In this document: piece after piece, positions 35,431-47,260 of the stretch
How the letters are laid out: the number at the start of each line of letters is the position of its first letter
Numbering within the stretch: position 1 is the first letter of the stretch
Assembly: GCA_033065855.1 (NCBI GenBank)
Contig: JAVXUO010002454.1
Coordinates: 62,001 to 126,000, forward strand
Direction of reading: 5' to 3'
Source: Escallonia rubra
Lineage: Eukaryota; Streptophyta; Magnoliopsida; Escalloniales; Escalloniaceae
DNA: 64,000 bases
Made by a program: the position numbers and the translations under genes
The notes under the pieces: generated by a model
What the model was told of the DNA's origin: nothing
Databases searched by the model: none
The model's input: the letters and a program-made list of their open reading frames with translations, nothing else

Positions 35431-36811
35431 AGTGCACGTTTTTAATTTGGGCAGGTTATGTGACATGGGCTTGGTCGCGCCAGGTGATCAGATGAGATTT
35501 GGGCTGTCATCGGTCCATGTGTGACCATAAGAAACTAAAGGCTTTCAGGCCTTGAGTTTGTTTGTGGATCTAGTGATTGCGGCACATAACATGATGGGCC
35601 TGGTGGTGCTTTCATCGAATTGGGCAGCCAAATGACAGCAAATGAATAACTTTTCAAGCCTTGTTGGTGTTTGTGGCGGTGGAGCTTCTAAAATTTGGTG
35701 TACATGGCCACCTTTTATGGTGGTGGGGCCTATTCCGCTACACGAATTACAACTTTTCCTTTTTTTCCTTTTAAATTGAGTTATTTATCGTTGATTGTTA
35801 AAGTTAAGATCAAATTACACTCGTTTTCGTTAATTTGAACAAATATCATTTATATCTTTTGACTAGACAGAAAACTTAAATACAAAATAGTTGTGCATAA
35901 TGACAAAAATGCCCTTATCGGTCGCACAAAATTACCCAGTCTAGATCGAATCTGGTTAAATATGTGTGTTTATGTCTAGATTCCATGGTGAATAGAGCTC
36001 TTCGCTGAAAACGTGGTCATAAACCATCGGCCACCAAGCAGCACCTGGCACCACCTGCCCACCAAGTAGCTAGACCACCCCTGCAGACCAAGCATTACCT
36101 TCCCATAACGAACTGCCCACCATGGCCACATCCCCCTACCACCGCCGCATCCTGCCCACTAACCATCATCTGTAGTGGCGCTCACGGTCGCCTGGGGGTT
36201 GGATCGGCTATGGCCACGCTGATTAACTGAGGGGGTCGACTTCCATACCTACTCCCGCTCCCTTCATCATCACTGCCAACGCCACCATCACTGCCATGCT
36301 TTCTATTAACACCAGTCACCGCCAACCATCATCCTTGCACACCATCATCCTCTATTGTCCTCCCTCAACAAGTGGGGTGTCATTCAATGATGGGTTATTA
36401 GGGCTCCTGTTAAGGGATAAAATAGGGAAATGGAAAGATTTTAATATGAAAATTAGGGTTTGAAAACTATAGCCGGTATGTACTATACATATTATGTACA
36501 TAGTGAATAGAGACTGTTTTGACATTAAAAAAATAATCATTAATGGCACTAACAAAAATGTACATTTTTTTAACAGATTAATGGTAGATGGACACGGCTA
36601 ATACAACTTTCATGTTTTAAGGTCACAGTTTGCGAGTACTTTTTTCAAACCTTGTGTCCTTAACCATAATTTTACCATAACAGTAAGAACATAGGTGTAA
36701 TTAGCTCTTTTTAATACTACTAAATAAAGATGTATATTTTCTTGGCTGAGTAACCTCTTTACCTAATTTACAATTGCCAATATCCATTTTCAGGTCTTTT
36801 GGCTATTTTTA
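35431..36811. other. Gene-free region
   Basis: No gene recognised. A C-rich, trinucleotide-like stretch (cacc/ccat) lies around 36000-36350 and is low complexity. The remainder is AT-rich. Confidence 0.4.
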
Positions 36812-37186
36812 TACTCTCTCCGTCCCACATAATTTGATCAACTTCTTCTTTTGACTCGTCTTACAAAAATTACTCATTTTCAAATTAAGAAAGATTATGT
36901 AGGTACTTTTACATATTTATCCGTTTTACACTTTTTTTTATTCAATTTCTCTCTCCACATTTAAATCTTCATTAACTCATTTTTTTTCTCTTGACCCACT
37001 TTCTTATACTTATTTATTTATTTATCTCTCCATATTCAACACTACACTAACTCATTTTCTCTCTTCTGTCCCACTATCTTTTCCTCTTCTCTCTAAATGG
37101 TAGAATGAGAAACACACAATATATCATTTAAATTCTTAATTTACGTGCAAAAAAAAAAGATCAAATTATGTAGGACAGAGAGACTA
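36812..37186. mobile_element. Stowaway-like (Tc1/mariner) MITE
   Basis: The left end reads tactctctccgtcccacata followed by atttgatc. The right end is its complement, gatcaaattatgtaggacag followed by agagacta. The element is about 375 bp, AT-rich, non-coding, and flanked by TA, the Tc1/mariner target. The CTCCGTCCC end is the hallmark of plant Stowaway-type elements. It sits about 530 bp upstream of the DUF2828 gene. Confidence 0.85.
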
Positions 37187-37638
37187 CTTCGATATATTGC
37201 AATCAAAATTTGGTTTTTTTCGAATCCGCCAATAATCAATGTAGAGGTACTGTATTTGATTATACATAATCCATATATCGTGTAAATTATATCAGACGTG
37301 GCCCTTGATTTTGGTCCAGCAAAATCACTTTAAGTAATTTAAATCACAAAAATTTAAGGAAGCTAATGCTGCCTAAAATCTCGAATTCAAAATTTTAAAA
37401 ATTAAGTGAAGATAGTTTTCTGCTTGCTGTAATAATTTTAACGATAACAATGTAATATTCTCTTATTATTATTTTAAATACACCATTTATGAACAATTTT
37501 TTATCGTTAAACATAACAACGTAGGATTCTAGACCCCCCTCAGGAAGAAAAGTACCGAAAAAGAAAAGAAATTAAAGCAACATTAGGCTTTTTTTTGTGA
37601 CCAATAGGAAATCAGTGCTTGGTCCCCAAGTAAAAGAT

Positions 37639-37650
37639 GCAAAATATAAA
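37639..37650 (+). promoter_or_regulatory. Possible TATA box of the DUF2828 gene
   Basis: gcaaaatataaa lies about 65 bp before the start codon. Position and sequence fit a plant TATA box with a short 5' UTR. No transcript evidence is available here. Confidence 0.4.
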
Positions 37651-37712
37651 GCTCACCATCGACGGCAATCAATCCGATAAATTTACAAACCTAACCCTTC
37701 ATTCAATCCACC

Positions 37713-39752
37713 ATGTCTCTCCTCGGCCCACCGGAGCTCCACCGCGCGAAGCCCTCCGCCGGCCTCGGCTCCGTCGCCACCACCGGCGATCAATTCATGG
37801 ATCTGATGGTGAAGAACTTCAACAACCCAAATCTCACCAGGCCAGACCCGCCCATGGCCCTGACAGAGAACGCGTCCCCCACCTTCCTCTCCACCGGCAA
37901 CCCGTGCCTGGATTTCTTCTTCCACGTGGTCCCGAACACGCCGGCCCAAGCCCTGACCCAGCGCCTCAGCCAGGCCTGGGCTTACGACCCGTTGACCACC
38001 CTCAAACTGATCTGCAACCTCCGTGGCGTGCGTGGCACCGGCAAGTCCGACAAGGAGGGTTATTACACTTGTGCCCTCTGGCTACACAATCACCACCCGA
38101 AAACCCTAGCCTGCAATGTTGCTTCCTTGGCCGAATTCGGCTACTTTAAGGACCTTCCGGAGATTCTTTACCGCCTCCTCGAAGGCGCTGACGTGCGCAA
38201 GGAGGCAAAGGAAGAGTGGCTGGCAAGAAAGGGAGGTAAAAGGAGGGGGGTATTAGTTGGTGGCGGAAGGTGGCGGTCCCACGGAGGCGGAAGGGGAAGG
38301 GGCAGATTGGGACCGTTTGGTTATAATAATAACAAGAAATCAAAGAGCTTGAAGGCAAAATTCAGGAGTGATAGGGAATCTAGGGTTTTGGCGGAGATGA
38401 AGAGGGCCGAAGTTGAGAAGCAAAAGGCCAGCCAGGAGAGAGAGCATAAGAAGGTGGCCATGGCAAAGAAGGCCGTCGATCGTTACACCCGTGACCCGGA
38501 TTATAAGTTTTTGTATGAACGGGTCTCGGATCTTTTCGCCGAGTGCCTTAAATCGGATATTGCGTTGTGCAATTCTGGCGAGTTTAACAAGATTAGCCTT
38601 TCTGCCAAGTGGTGCCCTTCTCTTGACTCGTCCTTTGACAAGTCAACGCTGCTGTGTGAGAGCATTGCTAAGAAGGTTTTTCCTCGCGAGTCGTACGTTG
38701 AGTACCAAGGGATTGAGGATGCTCACTATGCTTATCGTGTACGTGATCGGCTGCGGAAGGAGGTGTTGGTGCCGCTCCGGAAGGCTTTGGAGTTGCCTGA
38801 GGTATATATGGGAGCGAACGATTGGGGCTCGATTCCCTACAACAGGGTTGCATCCGTGGCGATGAAGACGTACAAGGAAAAGTTTTTGAAGCATGATAAG
38901 GATAGGTTTGAGGAGTACCTCGAGAAAGTCAAGGCTGGCAAGGCTAAGATTGCTGCAGGAGCGTTGCTTCCGCACCAGATTATCAGATCACTTAATGATG
39001 CAGATGGGGGCCAGGTGGCGGAGCTGCAATGGAAGAGGATGGTAGATGATATGGCAGAGAAGGGGAAGTTGAATAATTGTATGGCTATATGTGATGTATC
39101 GGGTAGTATGGATGGGGTAGAAGGTGAAGTGTCACCAATGGAAGTTTCAATCGCCCTCGGAGTGTTGGTTTCTGAACTGAGCGAGGAGCCTTGGAAGGGG
39201 AAGCTCATAACATTTAGTGCGAACCCTAAGCTTCAGATGGTGGAAGGAAATGATTTGAGAGCCAAGACTGACTTCGTCAGGAATATGGAGTGGGGAATGA
39301 ACACCGACTTTCAGAAGGTGTTTGATTTGATCTTGCAGGTGGCTGTGAGTGGGAACTTGAAGGAGGACCAAATGATTAAGAGGGTGTTTGTGTTCAGCGA
39401 CATGGAGTTTGATCAAGCAAATGGCAGCCGACGTGATGGTTATGGTTATGGACGTGGTTCTTTTGATTATGCGCAACCACGAAATAGCTGGGAGACGGAT
39501 TACCAGACGATAGTGAGGAAGTTTACTGAGAAGGGGTACGGATCATGTGTGCCAGAAATTGTTTTCTGGAACTTGAGGGACTCGAAGGCCACGCCTGTGC
39601 CTGGGAATCAGCCTGGGGTGGCACTTGTCAGCGGGTTTTCGAAGAATTTGATGACTCTGTTCTTGGAGGATAACGGGGTTTTGAATCCAGAGTCTGTCAT
39701 GGTTGCTGCTGTGTCTGGTGAAGAGTACAAGAAACTGGCCGTGCTTGATTGA
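37713..39752 (+). CDS. DUF2828 family protein with vWA-like domain
   Basis: Intronless, 679 aa, intact. The N-terminal half (about 20-430) matches the plant DUF2828 family (GNPCLDFFFHVVPNTP, LICNLRGVRGTGKSDKEG, ALWLHNHHPKTLACN). About residues 180-215 form a Gly/Arg-rich stretch (GGGRGRGR) of the kind that often binds RNA. The C-terminal part (about 450-679) is a von Willebrand A-type fold with a MIDAS sequence, AICDVSGSMDG, and a second strand, VFVFSDMEFDQA. A helical module followed by a vWA domain resembles Ro60/TROVE proteins; that relation and an RNA-binding role are inference. The biochemical function of the plant family is poorly known. The start is the first ATG after a TATA-like sequence. 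Confidence 0.9.
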   Translation: MSLLGPPELHRAKPSAGLGSVATTGDQFMDLMVKNFNNPNLTRPDPPMALTENASPTFLSTGNPCLDFFFHVVPNTPAQALTQRLSQAWAYDPLTTLKLICNLRGVRGTGKSDKEGYYTCALWLHNHHPKTLACNVASLAEFGYFKDLPEILYRLLEGADVRKEAKEEWLARKGGKRRGVLVGGGRWRSHGGGRGRGRLGPFGYNNNKKSKSLKAKFRSDRESRVLAEMKRAEVEKQKASQEREHKKVAMAKKAVDRYTRDPDYKFLYERVSDLFAECLKSDIALCNSGEFNKISLSAKWCPSLDSSFDKSTLLCESIAKKVFPRESYVEYQGIEDAHYAYRVRDRLRKEVLVPLRKALELPEVYMGANDWGSIPYNRVASVAMKTYKEKFLKHDKDRFEEYLEKVKAGKAKIAAGALLPHQIIRSLNDADGGQVAELQWKRMVDDMAEKGKLNNCMAICDVSGSMDGVEGEVSPMEVSIALGVLVSELSEEPWKGKLITFSANPKLQMVEGNDLRAKTDFVRNMEWGMNTDFQKVFDLILQVAVSGNLKEDQMIKRVFVFSDMEFDQANGSRRDGYGYGRGSFDYAQPRNSWETDYQTIVRKFTEKGYGSCVPEIVFWNLRDSKATPVPGNQPGVALVSGFSKNLMTLFLEDNGVLNPESVMVAAVSGEEYKKLAVLD

Positions 39753-40620
39753 TCAAATTCATGAACTTCACCTTAGGCCTAGTTTTCTCTAGTTTTTGCT
39801 GTTGCAACGAGTCTCACTACTATGAACTACTTTTTGCTGCTGCTAATGAGCCTCTGGCTCTGAAAACATAAAAGATTTCTTGTGCTTTAACTATCATGAG
39901 TTTGGTACGAATGAGGTTCAATCTCAAACCTCAGAGAGCAAAAGAAACATCAATGATTCTTACACAAAAAAAGAGGAAGGATCCAAGAGTGAAATTGAAG
40001 CTAGATCAGTTCCCAAGAATTATGTGGAACAGGAAAATAGAGAAAAAGAAAAACTGATGATCCCTTCATTCCTGAGCTGCTGCAAGAGGGTAGCCATAGA
40101 ACTATGTTATTTACACTCCCTTCTCGATCAAATGTATTTTGAAAGAGGGCATTAAGTCGGGTCAGGAATCTTTACAATTTGAGTACAATGTGCTGATCAG
40201 TCACTAGTGAAGAAGCCTCTCGCTGTCAGATCACAGGAATTGGCACCTATATGCGCAAGCTAGCTACAATCGTTCCATATTAAGATCGAGAAGCGAAGAC
40301 AGACAGGCTAGCTACAATTGTCTAGCAGCCATCTAGGTTGGGGGCAAGAGCACTGTTTGAAAAAGCCAATATTTCATCTGAGGAGTTAACCAAGAAGCAA
40401 GGTCGCTTACCAAAAAGAGGACCACTGTATCTTCCTGCTAATTTTTTACCCCTCTTAAGCATTGAACCTGGGTAGGCAAAACGCTGGTCCTTCCCAAAGT
40501 TCTGGAATGAATGAATATTGTCTACTGATCGATCTTTCCCAAACTTGCGAACATTAGACTTTCAGAGATAAACTTAGATTCCTGTTTGCATCAACTGCCA
40601 CTAAAATTCCCCATCATCTC
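39753..40620. other. Intergenic region between DUF2828 and PPR genes
   Basis: Contains the 3' UTRs of two convergent genes. A 91-codon open stretch at 39880-40155 is Ser/Lys/Glu-rich and resembles nothing known to me; it is most likely chance reading in the DUF2828 3' UTR. Confidence 0.45.
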
Positions 40621-42312
40621 CTATCCTCCAGCTCCAAGGTTTATCTCAGGCACAATAGCACTCCACCCTGTTCTCTTGCATATACTCTTCTCTTCCATCT
40701 TGTCTCTGGCACCTAAGGCCTCTTTCCACTGACCCACCGAGGCATGGAGGTTAGAATGAAGCACATAAATTACAGATTCACTTGCTTTAAGATCACGAGC
40801 CTTCTCTACCACGTGCTCTGCCAACTTGAGATCACCTATTACCCTGCAACCACTCAACAATGCTCCCCAAATAGCAATATCAGGTTGAAATGGCATCTTG
40901 CTTACCATAATATGTGCATCGTCAACCTGACCATTTCGGCTTAATAAATCAACCATACAACCATAGTGTTCAAGCTTTAGACCTGACCCAAATTGTTTCT
41001 CCATAGAAGAAAAGATCTTGCGACCTTCTTCTACCAAACCACCATGACTACAAGCAAACAAAGCAGCAGTGAACGTTTTATCATTTGGCTTCAATCCTTT
41101 CTTCTGCATTGAATAGAATATCTTGATAGCATCTCCGGTCATACCATGAATTGCTAGTGACTTGATCATAACGTTATAACAGAACACATCTTTATTTTGA
41201 ATTTTCAGAAACGTTGTAAAAGCTCTATTAACATCACCACATTTAGCGTACATTTCTACAAGCGCTGTCCCTACTATAACTCCTAACTTGGGCCAATCTT
41301 TTACTAGATAGTGTATCCATTTCCCAAACTCTAGATCACCCAACAGAGAACAAGCCGAGAGAGCTGAAACAAACGTGAAACCATCCGCATCCACCCCTTC
41401 CATCCGCATGCGGACAAAAAGATTCAATGCTTCTTCAGATTCCCCATTCTGAGTGTAACTCGAGATTAGACAATTCCAAGACACCACATTCCTCTCGGGC
41501 ATATCCTCAAAAAAAGTTCTAGCTGCTCTAAGGTCACCAAGATCGGCATGCAAACCAATCATCAAAGTCCAAGACACTACATTCTTATCCGACATCCGCT
41601 CAAACAGACCTCTAGCATTCGCTACGTCCCCTACTCGTGCATAACCAGAAATCATAGAGTTCCAAGAAACAATATCTCTTTCAGACATTTCATCAAACAC
41701 CTGTCTAGCACATTTCAAATCACCCACACTCACATACCCATAAATCAGTCTGTTCCACAGTTCTACCTCCTTAAAAGACATCTCATCCAACAACTTCCTA
41801 GCATCATTTACACACTTACTTTTGATAAATAGCACTTCACAAAAATCTGCCATCTTTAAGTAAAATCTAAAAACCGAGCAGGCAACAGAAAAGGCCCTCT
41901 CAAATCCAGCCTTTACAGCCTGACACTGCACTGCCTTACCAGTTTGACCCCAACCCAGTACAGAGCAGCCATCTATAACATATGGGTATGTAAAATTATT
42001 AGCTTTAAGTCCTCTTTGACACATTTCTTGGTACATTGAGACGCAATTGTCAAATGGGCCATTATAAGCATAGCCTCTGATCATGGCACTCCAAAGGGTG
42101 GTATTTGTTACATGATTGCTACCCAGGTGTGAAAAGACAAGCTTGGCGTACTCCATTGCACCAAATTCGGTGCTTCGGCGGAGGAATTTTAGTAGAATTG
42201 GGGGGTTTTGGTCGAGGGATGTTGTTAGTAAGGAGGCGTGTATCTGTTTCAGCTGTTTGAAGGTACATTTTTGCAAATGGTTTAAAATTTTGACGTCTAA
42301 GGGGCCAGGCAT
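40621..42312 (-). CDS. PLS-class pentatricopeptide repeat protein, E subgroup
   Basis: Intronless, 563 aa. Tandem 31-36-residue PPR motifs of P, L and S types run from about residue 70 to 500. Typical units are VELWNRLIYGYVSVGDLKCARQVFDEM-like, DIVSWNSMISGYARVGDVAN and NVVSWNCLISSYTQNGESEE. The C-terminus has E-type motifs (HYGCMVDLLSRNGQVDDA, IWGALLSGCRVIGDL) but no DYW deaminase domain. PLS proteins act mainly in C-to-U RNA editing in plastids or mitochondria. E proteins depend on partners for catalysis. The N-terminus contains LKQIHASLLTTSLDQNP, usual for this class. Around residues 150-170 the unit is irregular (FRFYLKMADFCEVLFIKSKC), a spot where a repeat has diverged or been partly replaced. 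RNA target unknown. Confidence 0.92.
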   Translation of the reverse strand: MPGPLDVKILNHLQKCTFKQLKQIHASLLTTSLDQNPPILLKFLRRSTEFGAMEYAKLVFSHLGSNHVTNTTLWSAMIRGYAYNGPFDNCVSMYQEMCQRGLKANNFTYPYVIDGCSVLGWGQTGKAVQCQAVKAGFERAFSVACSVFRFYLKMADFCEVLFIKSKCVNDARKLLDEMSFKEVELWNRLIYGYVSVGDLKCARQVFDEMSERDIVSWNSMISGYARVGDVANARGLFERMSDKNVVSWTLMIGLHADLGDLRAARTFFEDMPERNVVSWNCLISSYTQNGESEEALNLFVRMRMEGVDADGFTFVSALSACSLLGDLEFGKWIHYLVKDWPKLGVIVGTALVEMYAKCGDVNRAFTTFLKIQNKDVFCYNVMIKSLAIHGMTGDAIKIFYSMQKKGLKPNDKTFTAALFACSHGGLVEEGRKIFSSMEKQFGSGLKLEHYGCMVDLLSRNGQVDDAHIMVSKMPFQPDIAIWGALLSGCRVIGDLKLAEHVVEKARDLKASESVIYVLHSNLHASVGQWKEALGARDKMEEKSICKRTGWSAIVPEINLGAGG

Positions 42313-45300
42313 ATGTCAATGAGGTGGAATATGGGGTTTACAAGTTTACCGGGTTCATTTATGCGTAGCTTAAAGGAGCCTAAGAGAAAAAAAAGTGTTT
42401 CTGCATATTTGTAGCATTTTGCCCTCAATAATGTGGTAATGGTGCGTTTAAGTTTAGAACTTCAGGTCAAACTTTCCTAATATGCTATATTACCATTGAC
42501 AAGTGATGAATGCTTCGTTTGGTCGACGATCTGTTGTCAACTAGTCATGCTTCAAAGTATTGTAGATCATGCATCATGTTTGCCTTTCATTTATCGCACA
42601 GTTTCGTATTTGCATGGTGTAAAATGTCTAAATTTTCAATTGAGCAATCGTGAACAGAACAAGTTGAGACCTGCTACGCAATATGAATATGTGATATTGC
42701 AGAGAGGGCTGAGCTCCAAGATCAACTGCTGCTAAATGGCAAACCTTGAACAGCTCTAAGTCAGTTTCATCAGACAGTGAGGGCGGTACACATGAGGGAA
42801 GTGTTTACATAGCGTCGCTTTACTAGATGCATAGCTCTTTTTCATGTCAGCCCATAGGAATGTTATAAAATAATTGGTGGTGTCTATGTATCCCGTTCAC
42901 ATCTCGCGAAACTTGACCGCAATGGCATCACTTTTTGGATGAACTTAAACTTTACTCGTTCAAGATCAATATACAAAGGCAAAGTGAAAAGGGCTCGGTT
43001 GTTTCTGAAGGGATCTGGCTAAGAAGTCTTCGTTGACTGGTTATTTGCCGACAACAATGCTTCTGTCCCTTGTCAACGATAATGTAAACAAATTAAATAT
43101 GCAGAAGACTGCATTATATTGCAGGAACCTAGTACGGATTGGCTGAGACCGACACTGCAAATTCTACTGGTAATGGTTGCCTAATACAAAATGTTTTGAG
43201 CGAGGAAGTCTTTGTTTATTGGGTGACAATGGCTGTTGGTTTTATATTGCTGCTGACATCAAAGCTTCTGCACTTGACCTACGCTTATCAAGTAGACCTC
43301 ATGTATATTCTCATACACCTAAGGGACACACACAACTGAGTAGCCCTAGAGTTGCATTTGACGGTAACAAGTAAACGTTTACCCTTGTAAGAGGATGATA
43401 TCACAAGGAAACAGGTATATCAACTAGGGAACTTGAAAAATCCAAATTCTACAGATCTCATTTCGAGGGCCACTTTTGATTTGTTCTTTCTTCTCAGTTC
43501 CACTGCTCCAGACTTTTGTTGCATATGTTGCAATAGCACCTAAATATATGCGACTGATGCATGATGTGAGGGTCACTGTGTCCCTATTAAAAAAATCTGC
43601 TATCTTCCTTAGAAATTAAGAAATGTTAAAACATATTATGCTAAAGCTTTGAAATTGCCAGGTGACCGACCTATCACTACTTGAAATTGCCAGGTGACAA
43701 CTTAGAGATTGTTGAGCCAGATACCAGGAGTACTGCAGGCTAGAACTGCAAAACAAGGTAACCAGTTTTTGGCAAGTGAGAATAATTGTGCAGATTTACA
43801 GGATAACATGCTTATTAACAAGAAACAATGGCTGATCTGCAACTTTTAAAAGTATATATTGCAGCTCATAAACTTATTATACTAGTGAAGTAGCATTTGG
43901 TAATTATGTTTTGGACAGGGCAAAGCTAAACTTTGAATTTCGTCATTGACTCTTAAAGAAGGGACATGACATGAATTCACCCATGCTTATGCCAACTGTT
44001 GCTTAGCTAAATCTATGTTACTAAATTGTGTAGTTAGAAAAATGTAAGCATTTAATTATATGGCGTGGTCTAAGTTGCATCACCAACTCTTAACATTTTT
44101 TATGCTATATGTCCATGCTTTATGCTATATGCTATTTTTTACTCAATTAAATATCTCCTTGCAAACTTTTGGTTACAAATTGTGATTATTTTACAGTATG
44201 GCCTGTCTGCTGCGTCACCATTATTTGCAAATGTTTTGTGAAAAGGTCACTTTTGACTTGTTAAAAGACCGATGACTTAATTGATATATGATATCACTAA
44301 TCAGGGATTTTCTTTTTGTCTTTGGGTCCAAAAAACAAGCATCAATCAAGCTGGGTTCTAACGCATGGCACCGTCCAATGCATCAGATTCCTAATCACAT
44401 AGTTTGTTTCGTATTTATCAATCTTGTTTTCGTCCCGTGATCCCTTGTTTTTTTCTGACTACAAGTAGAACCTTTGAGGCATGGCTGATTGTTTGCTGAA
44501 TATGTACTACTAAAATGGTTTCTAAAGCTACATACCTTCAGTTCTTGTACTATGTAAGGAAGCACCCAAGAATCTTCATTTTCTAGGATTACCAAACAAG
44601 GAATGCCACCAAAGCTGTTTGCATATTATAACGGGATGTCTAACTGCCTTTCGATGACGGCAGAAGTTTATGCTTAGGGATAAACTATACATATATTCTA
44701 ATCGGAGTGGTATTGTTTGTCCAACAACTCCATGTTTCTCTCAAATCATTGCAGTAACATTCTCAAAGCATTCTTTACAGAGCTTATATCACCTATCGGT
44801 AAGTCGCTTTACAGGTGAACTTTCCAAGAAATGGAAGTTACATATTTGATTGTACTTGACAAGTTTACTGTTTTTAAAACATCTCTTTCTTTCTTAACCT
44901 ATGGGCTAGATATTACTGAGAAGTACATTGGATTATTGTCAATGCTGTGAGTCTAACTTTTGACTACCTCTCTTGGAACCTTTAAAGCCAGAAGGCGAAG
45001 ATAATCTGGCCATTATATTTTTTGTCAATGAAAAAATTATCCACAGCAGACTGCAAGCCTATTGGATGTTTGAGGGTCACCACTATATAATAGCCAAAAT
45101 GCACATCACACTGGAGCGGACTTGCTCACATACTTATTTCGTTCTCCATACAGGGAATTAGTCTAGCCAAATACCTAAAGGCCATTCCAGTGCAAGTGGC
45201 AATCTTACAAAGAGAGAAAAAGTCTGATTATAGTACAAAGTAAAGGTAACTGGAGCCAGTTCCCTCGTAAATCAGACTTGTGTGAAAACAGAAAATAGAC

Positions 45301-47088
45301 AGCTTGTGTTTCATCCCACTCTCTGGCATTTTATGTTAATGCTTCATTTATTAGAGTATCTGCATAACGAAGTCTTGCCTATTTCCTGCTCTAATCTCAA
45401 ATAAGTGTATATCTCTAGTTGTTTACCTGGCCGATCTTTGCTCTCTGGGACAGTATACATATGGGTAGTTAAAGTCTTTCTAATTCCACAAGTTCTTTAC
45501 CCCAATCAAAAGAAAATATATATTAGTGAACAGACATTTGAAGGAGAAGTATTCTTTCCCTTGTGCTAAAGAATCTCTTATACCCACTAGATACGACTAC
45601 AGATGTTATATGCATTCAAAGCCAAAACGACAAACAACGATTGTTATGGTAGAGCGTTATAACAATGCAACTCTTCACAAAACTGTTACCATGACTTCAA
45701 TGGATGAGGTCGATTGTCACTTTTCTTCTTGCTTTCTAATCCAACTGGTTATCCTGTTTCCTCTTGTATTTCAAAGGTTCATTGCCGCACTCGATTTTTT
45801 ATGTTTCACATGGGTAATGATTGTAAGGATTAGCATTTTATAGCTTAGAACGTGGATGGTATTGAAACAACATGCTTTCTCCTTTTATAGTTCTTGATTG
45901 ATGAAGCCTTTATAAGTAATACAGATTAGGCCAAGCCCTGATCTTGATCAACAGATATAGAGTATTCAAAGAAGCTTTTGTTTTAAGCAACTTTTAAATA
46001 GAATTTATGGTTGGTAGCTTCTATGACAATGTGGGAATTTGACATGTCGAATGAAAATATCAAAAGAAACTTTAGTTTTTACTGCATTTCGTTGATATAG
46101 ATTAGCTGATTCTATTAAGCGCATAATTGCAGTTCATAGAACTAAAGAAAGAAAGGGAGGACAAGTGATATTTCTAGTATATCTGTATACCATATTTGTC
46201 AGATTGAACCACCTGCAGTATTGATTTGTATACTTGATAACCTTGTGTAAACGTTCTTTCGAGTTTTATGAAATTAATGAGCTGTAATGTGGGAAAAACC
46301 AAAAGAGGTAAAACAAATTGAGTGGCGTTAAACTTTATACTCGAAAACTTCTTGATCTTCAAATTTTTTTTCTTTTCTTTGAAACTAATCTCAGCTTCTT
46401 GTTTATGCCAGTGAAAATATTAACAGCCCAGGTCAGAAAGGTTGAGTACTTTTTATATCAGTAATCAAGAAAGCAGGCCTGTCAAAGAATGCATTTCCAT
46501 TCCTTGCACATGTAAGTAAATAAAAGACTTGATCTGCTATTCTAGATTAACATAATAGCAAGTTGCTATGATTTGAAGTTGTTATAGTATAATAGATTAG
46601 GTAAGGAGGAAATGACTTATTAATTCTTTACGAACAAATGGGAAATCAGGTTGACATACGGATATTAGTATATTCAGAAGTTGAAGTTTCTTACATCTTC
46701 ATATTTGAGCACCACATAAAAGATTCACCATTATAAACATGTTATCTAGAAAAATAAAGTCTTTAAGGACTTTCACGAGTACTCGCAATATAGTATTCAA
46801 TTTCCTTCCTCTTTAATTTTTTAAACTTGCAAATTGCAGTGGAAAATAAGCAACAATGATTGACGATGATATTATGTTGTCCATCTCACCAAGTTATTTA
46901 TTTACAATCATGAGCTTTTCATTGATCTTGATCACAACTAGGTGTTTTAAATAGTGGAACACATGGCAAATAAAAGAATTTGTCACCGGTTTTCATATCC
47001 TGATTGGACTATCTCCCTTTCATTAGTAGCTGAATGGACAGAAACTAAATTTTCAATTTCGATTCTCTAAATCATTCTTGAGAATGAA
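42313..47088. other. Gene-free region upstream of PPR gene and LAF1-like MYB
   Basis: The PPR promoter and 5' UTR should lie just right of 42312. Beyond that no ORF longer than about 105 codons and no recognisable domain was found on either strand. Small open stretches at 43139-43374 and 45526-45843 carry no family signature. Decayed transposon or non-coding RNA cannot be excluded. Confidence 0.4.
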
Positions 47089-47260
47089 CAAGTCGATCAT
47101 TTGGTTGAGACTCTTTAAACTATGAACATCGAGAATCATGTTGGAATTAGAATGATCAAGTTGATCATTTCGGTTGAGAGTCTTTAAACTATAAGCAGCG
47201 AGAATCATGAGCTGTTCTGTTAAATGTTCCAGTTGATCATTGGTTGAGAATCTTATACAA
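47089..47260. repeat. Three-copy tandem repeat, period 68-73 bp
   Basis: Units begin at 47089 (caagtcgatcatttggttga), 47157 (caagttgatcatttcggttg) and 47230 (partial, cagttgatcattggttgaga). The first two share gtctttaaactat and gcgagaatcatg-like blocks. The third is truncated after about 30 bp. The array lies 1.2-1.3 kb upstream of the LAF1-like MYB. Confidence 0.7.

Noticed and set aside
38643-38975. 110-codon minus-strand frame within the DUF2828 gene
   Set aside because: Shadow of an intact coding exon.
43139-45843. Small frames suspected to be exons of a lost gene upstream of the LAF1-like MYB
   Set aside because: No coherent splice chain or recognisable protein sequence could be built.
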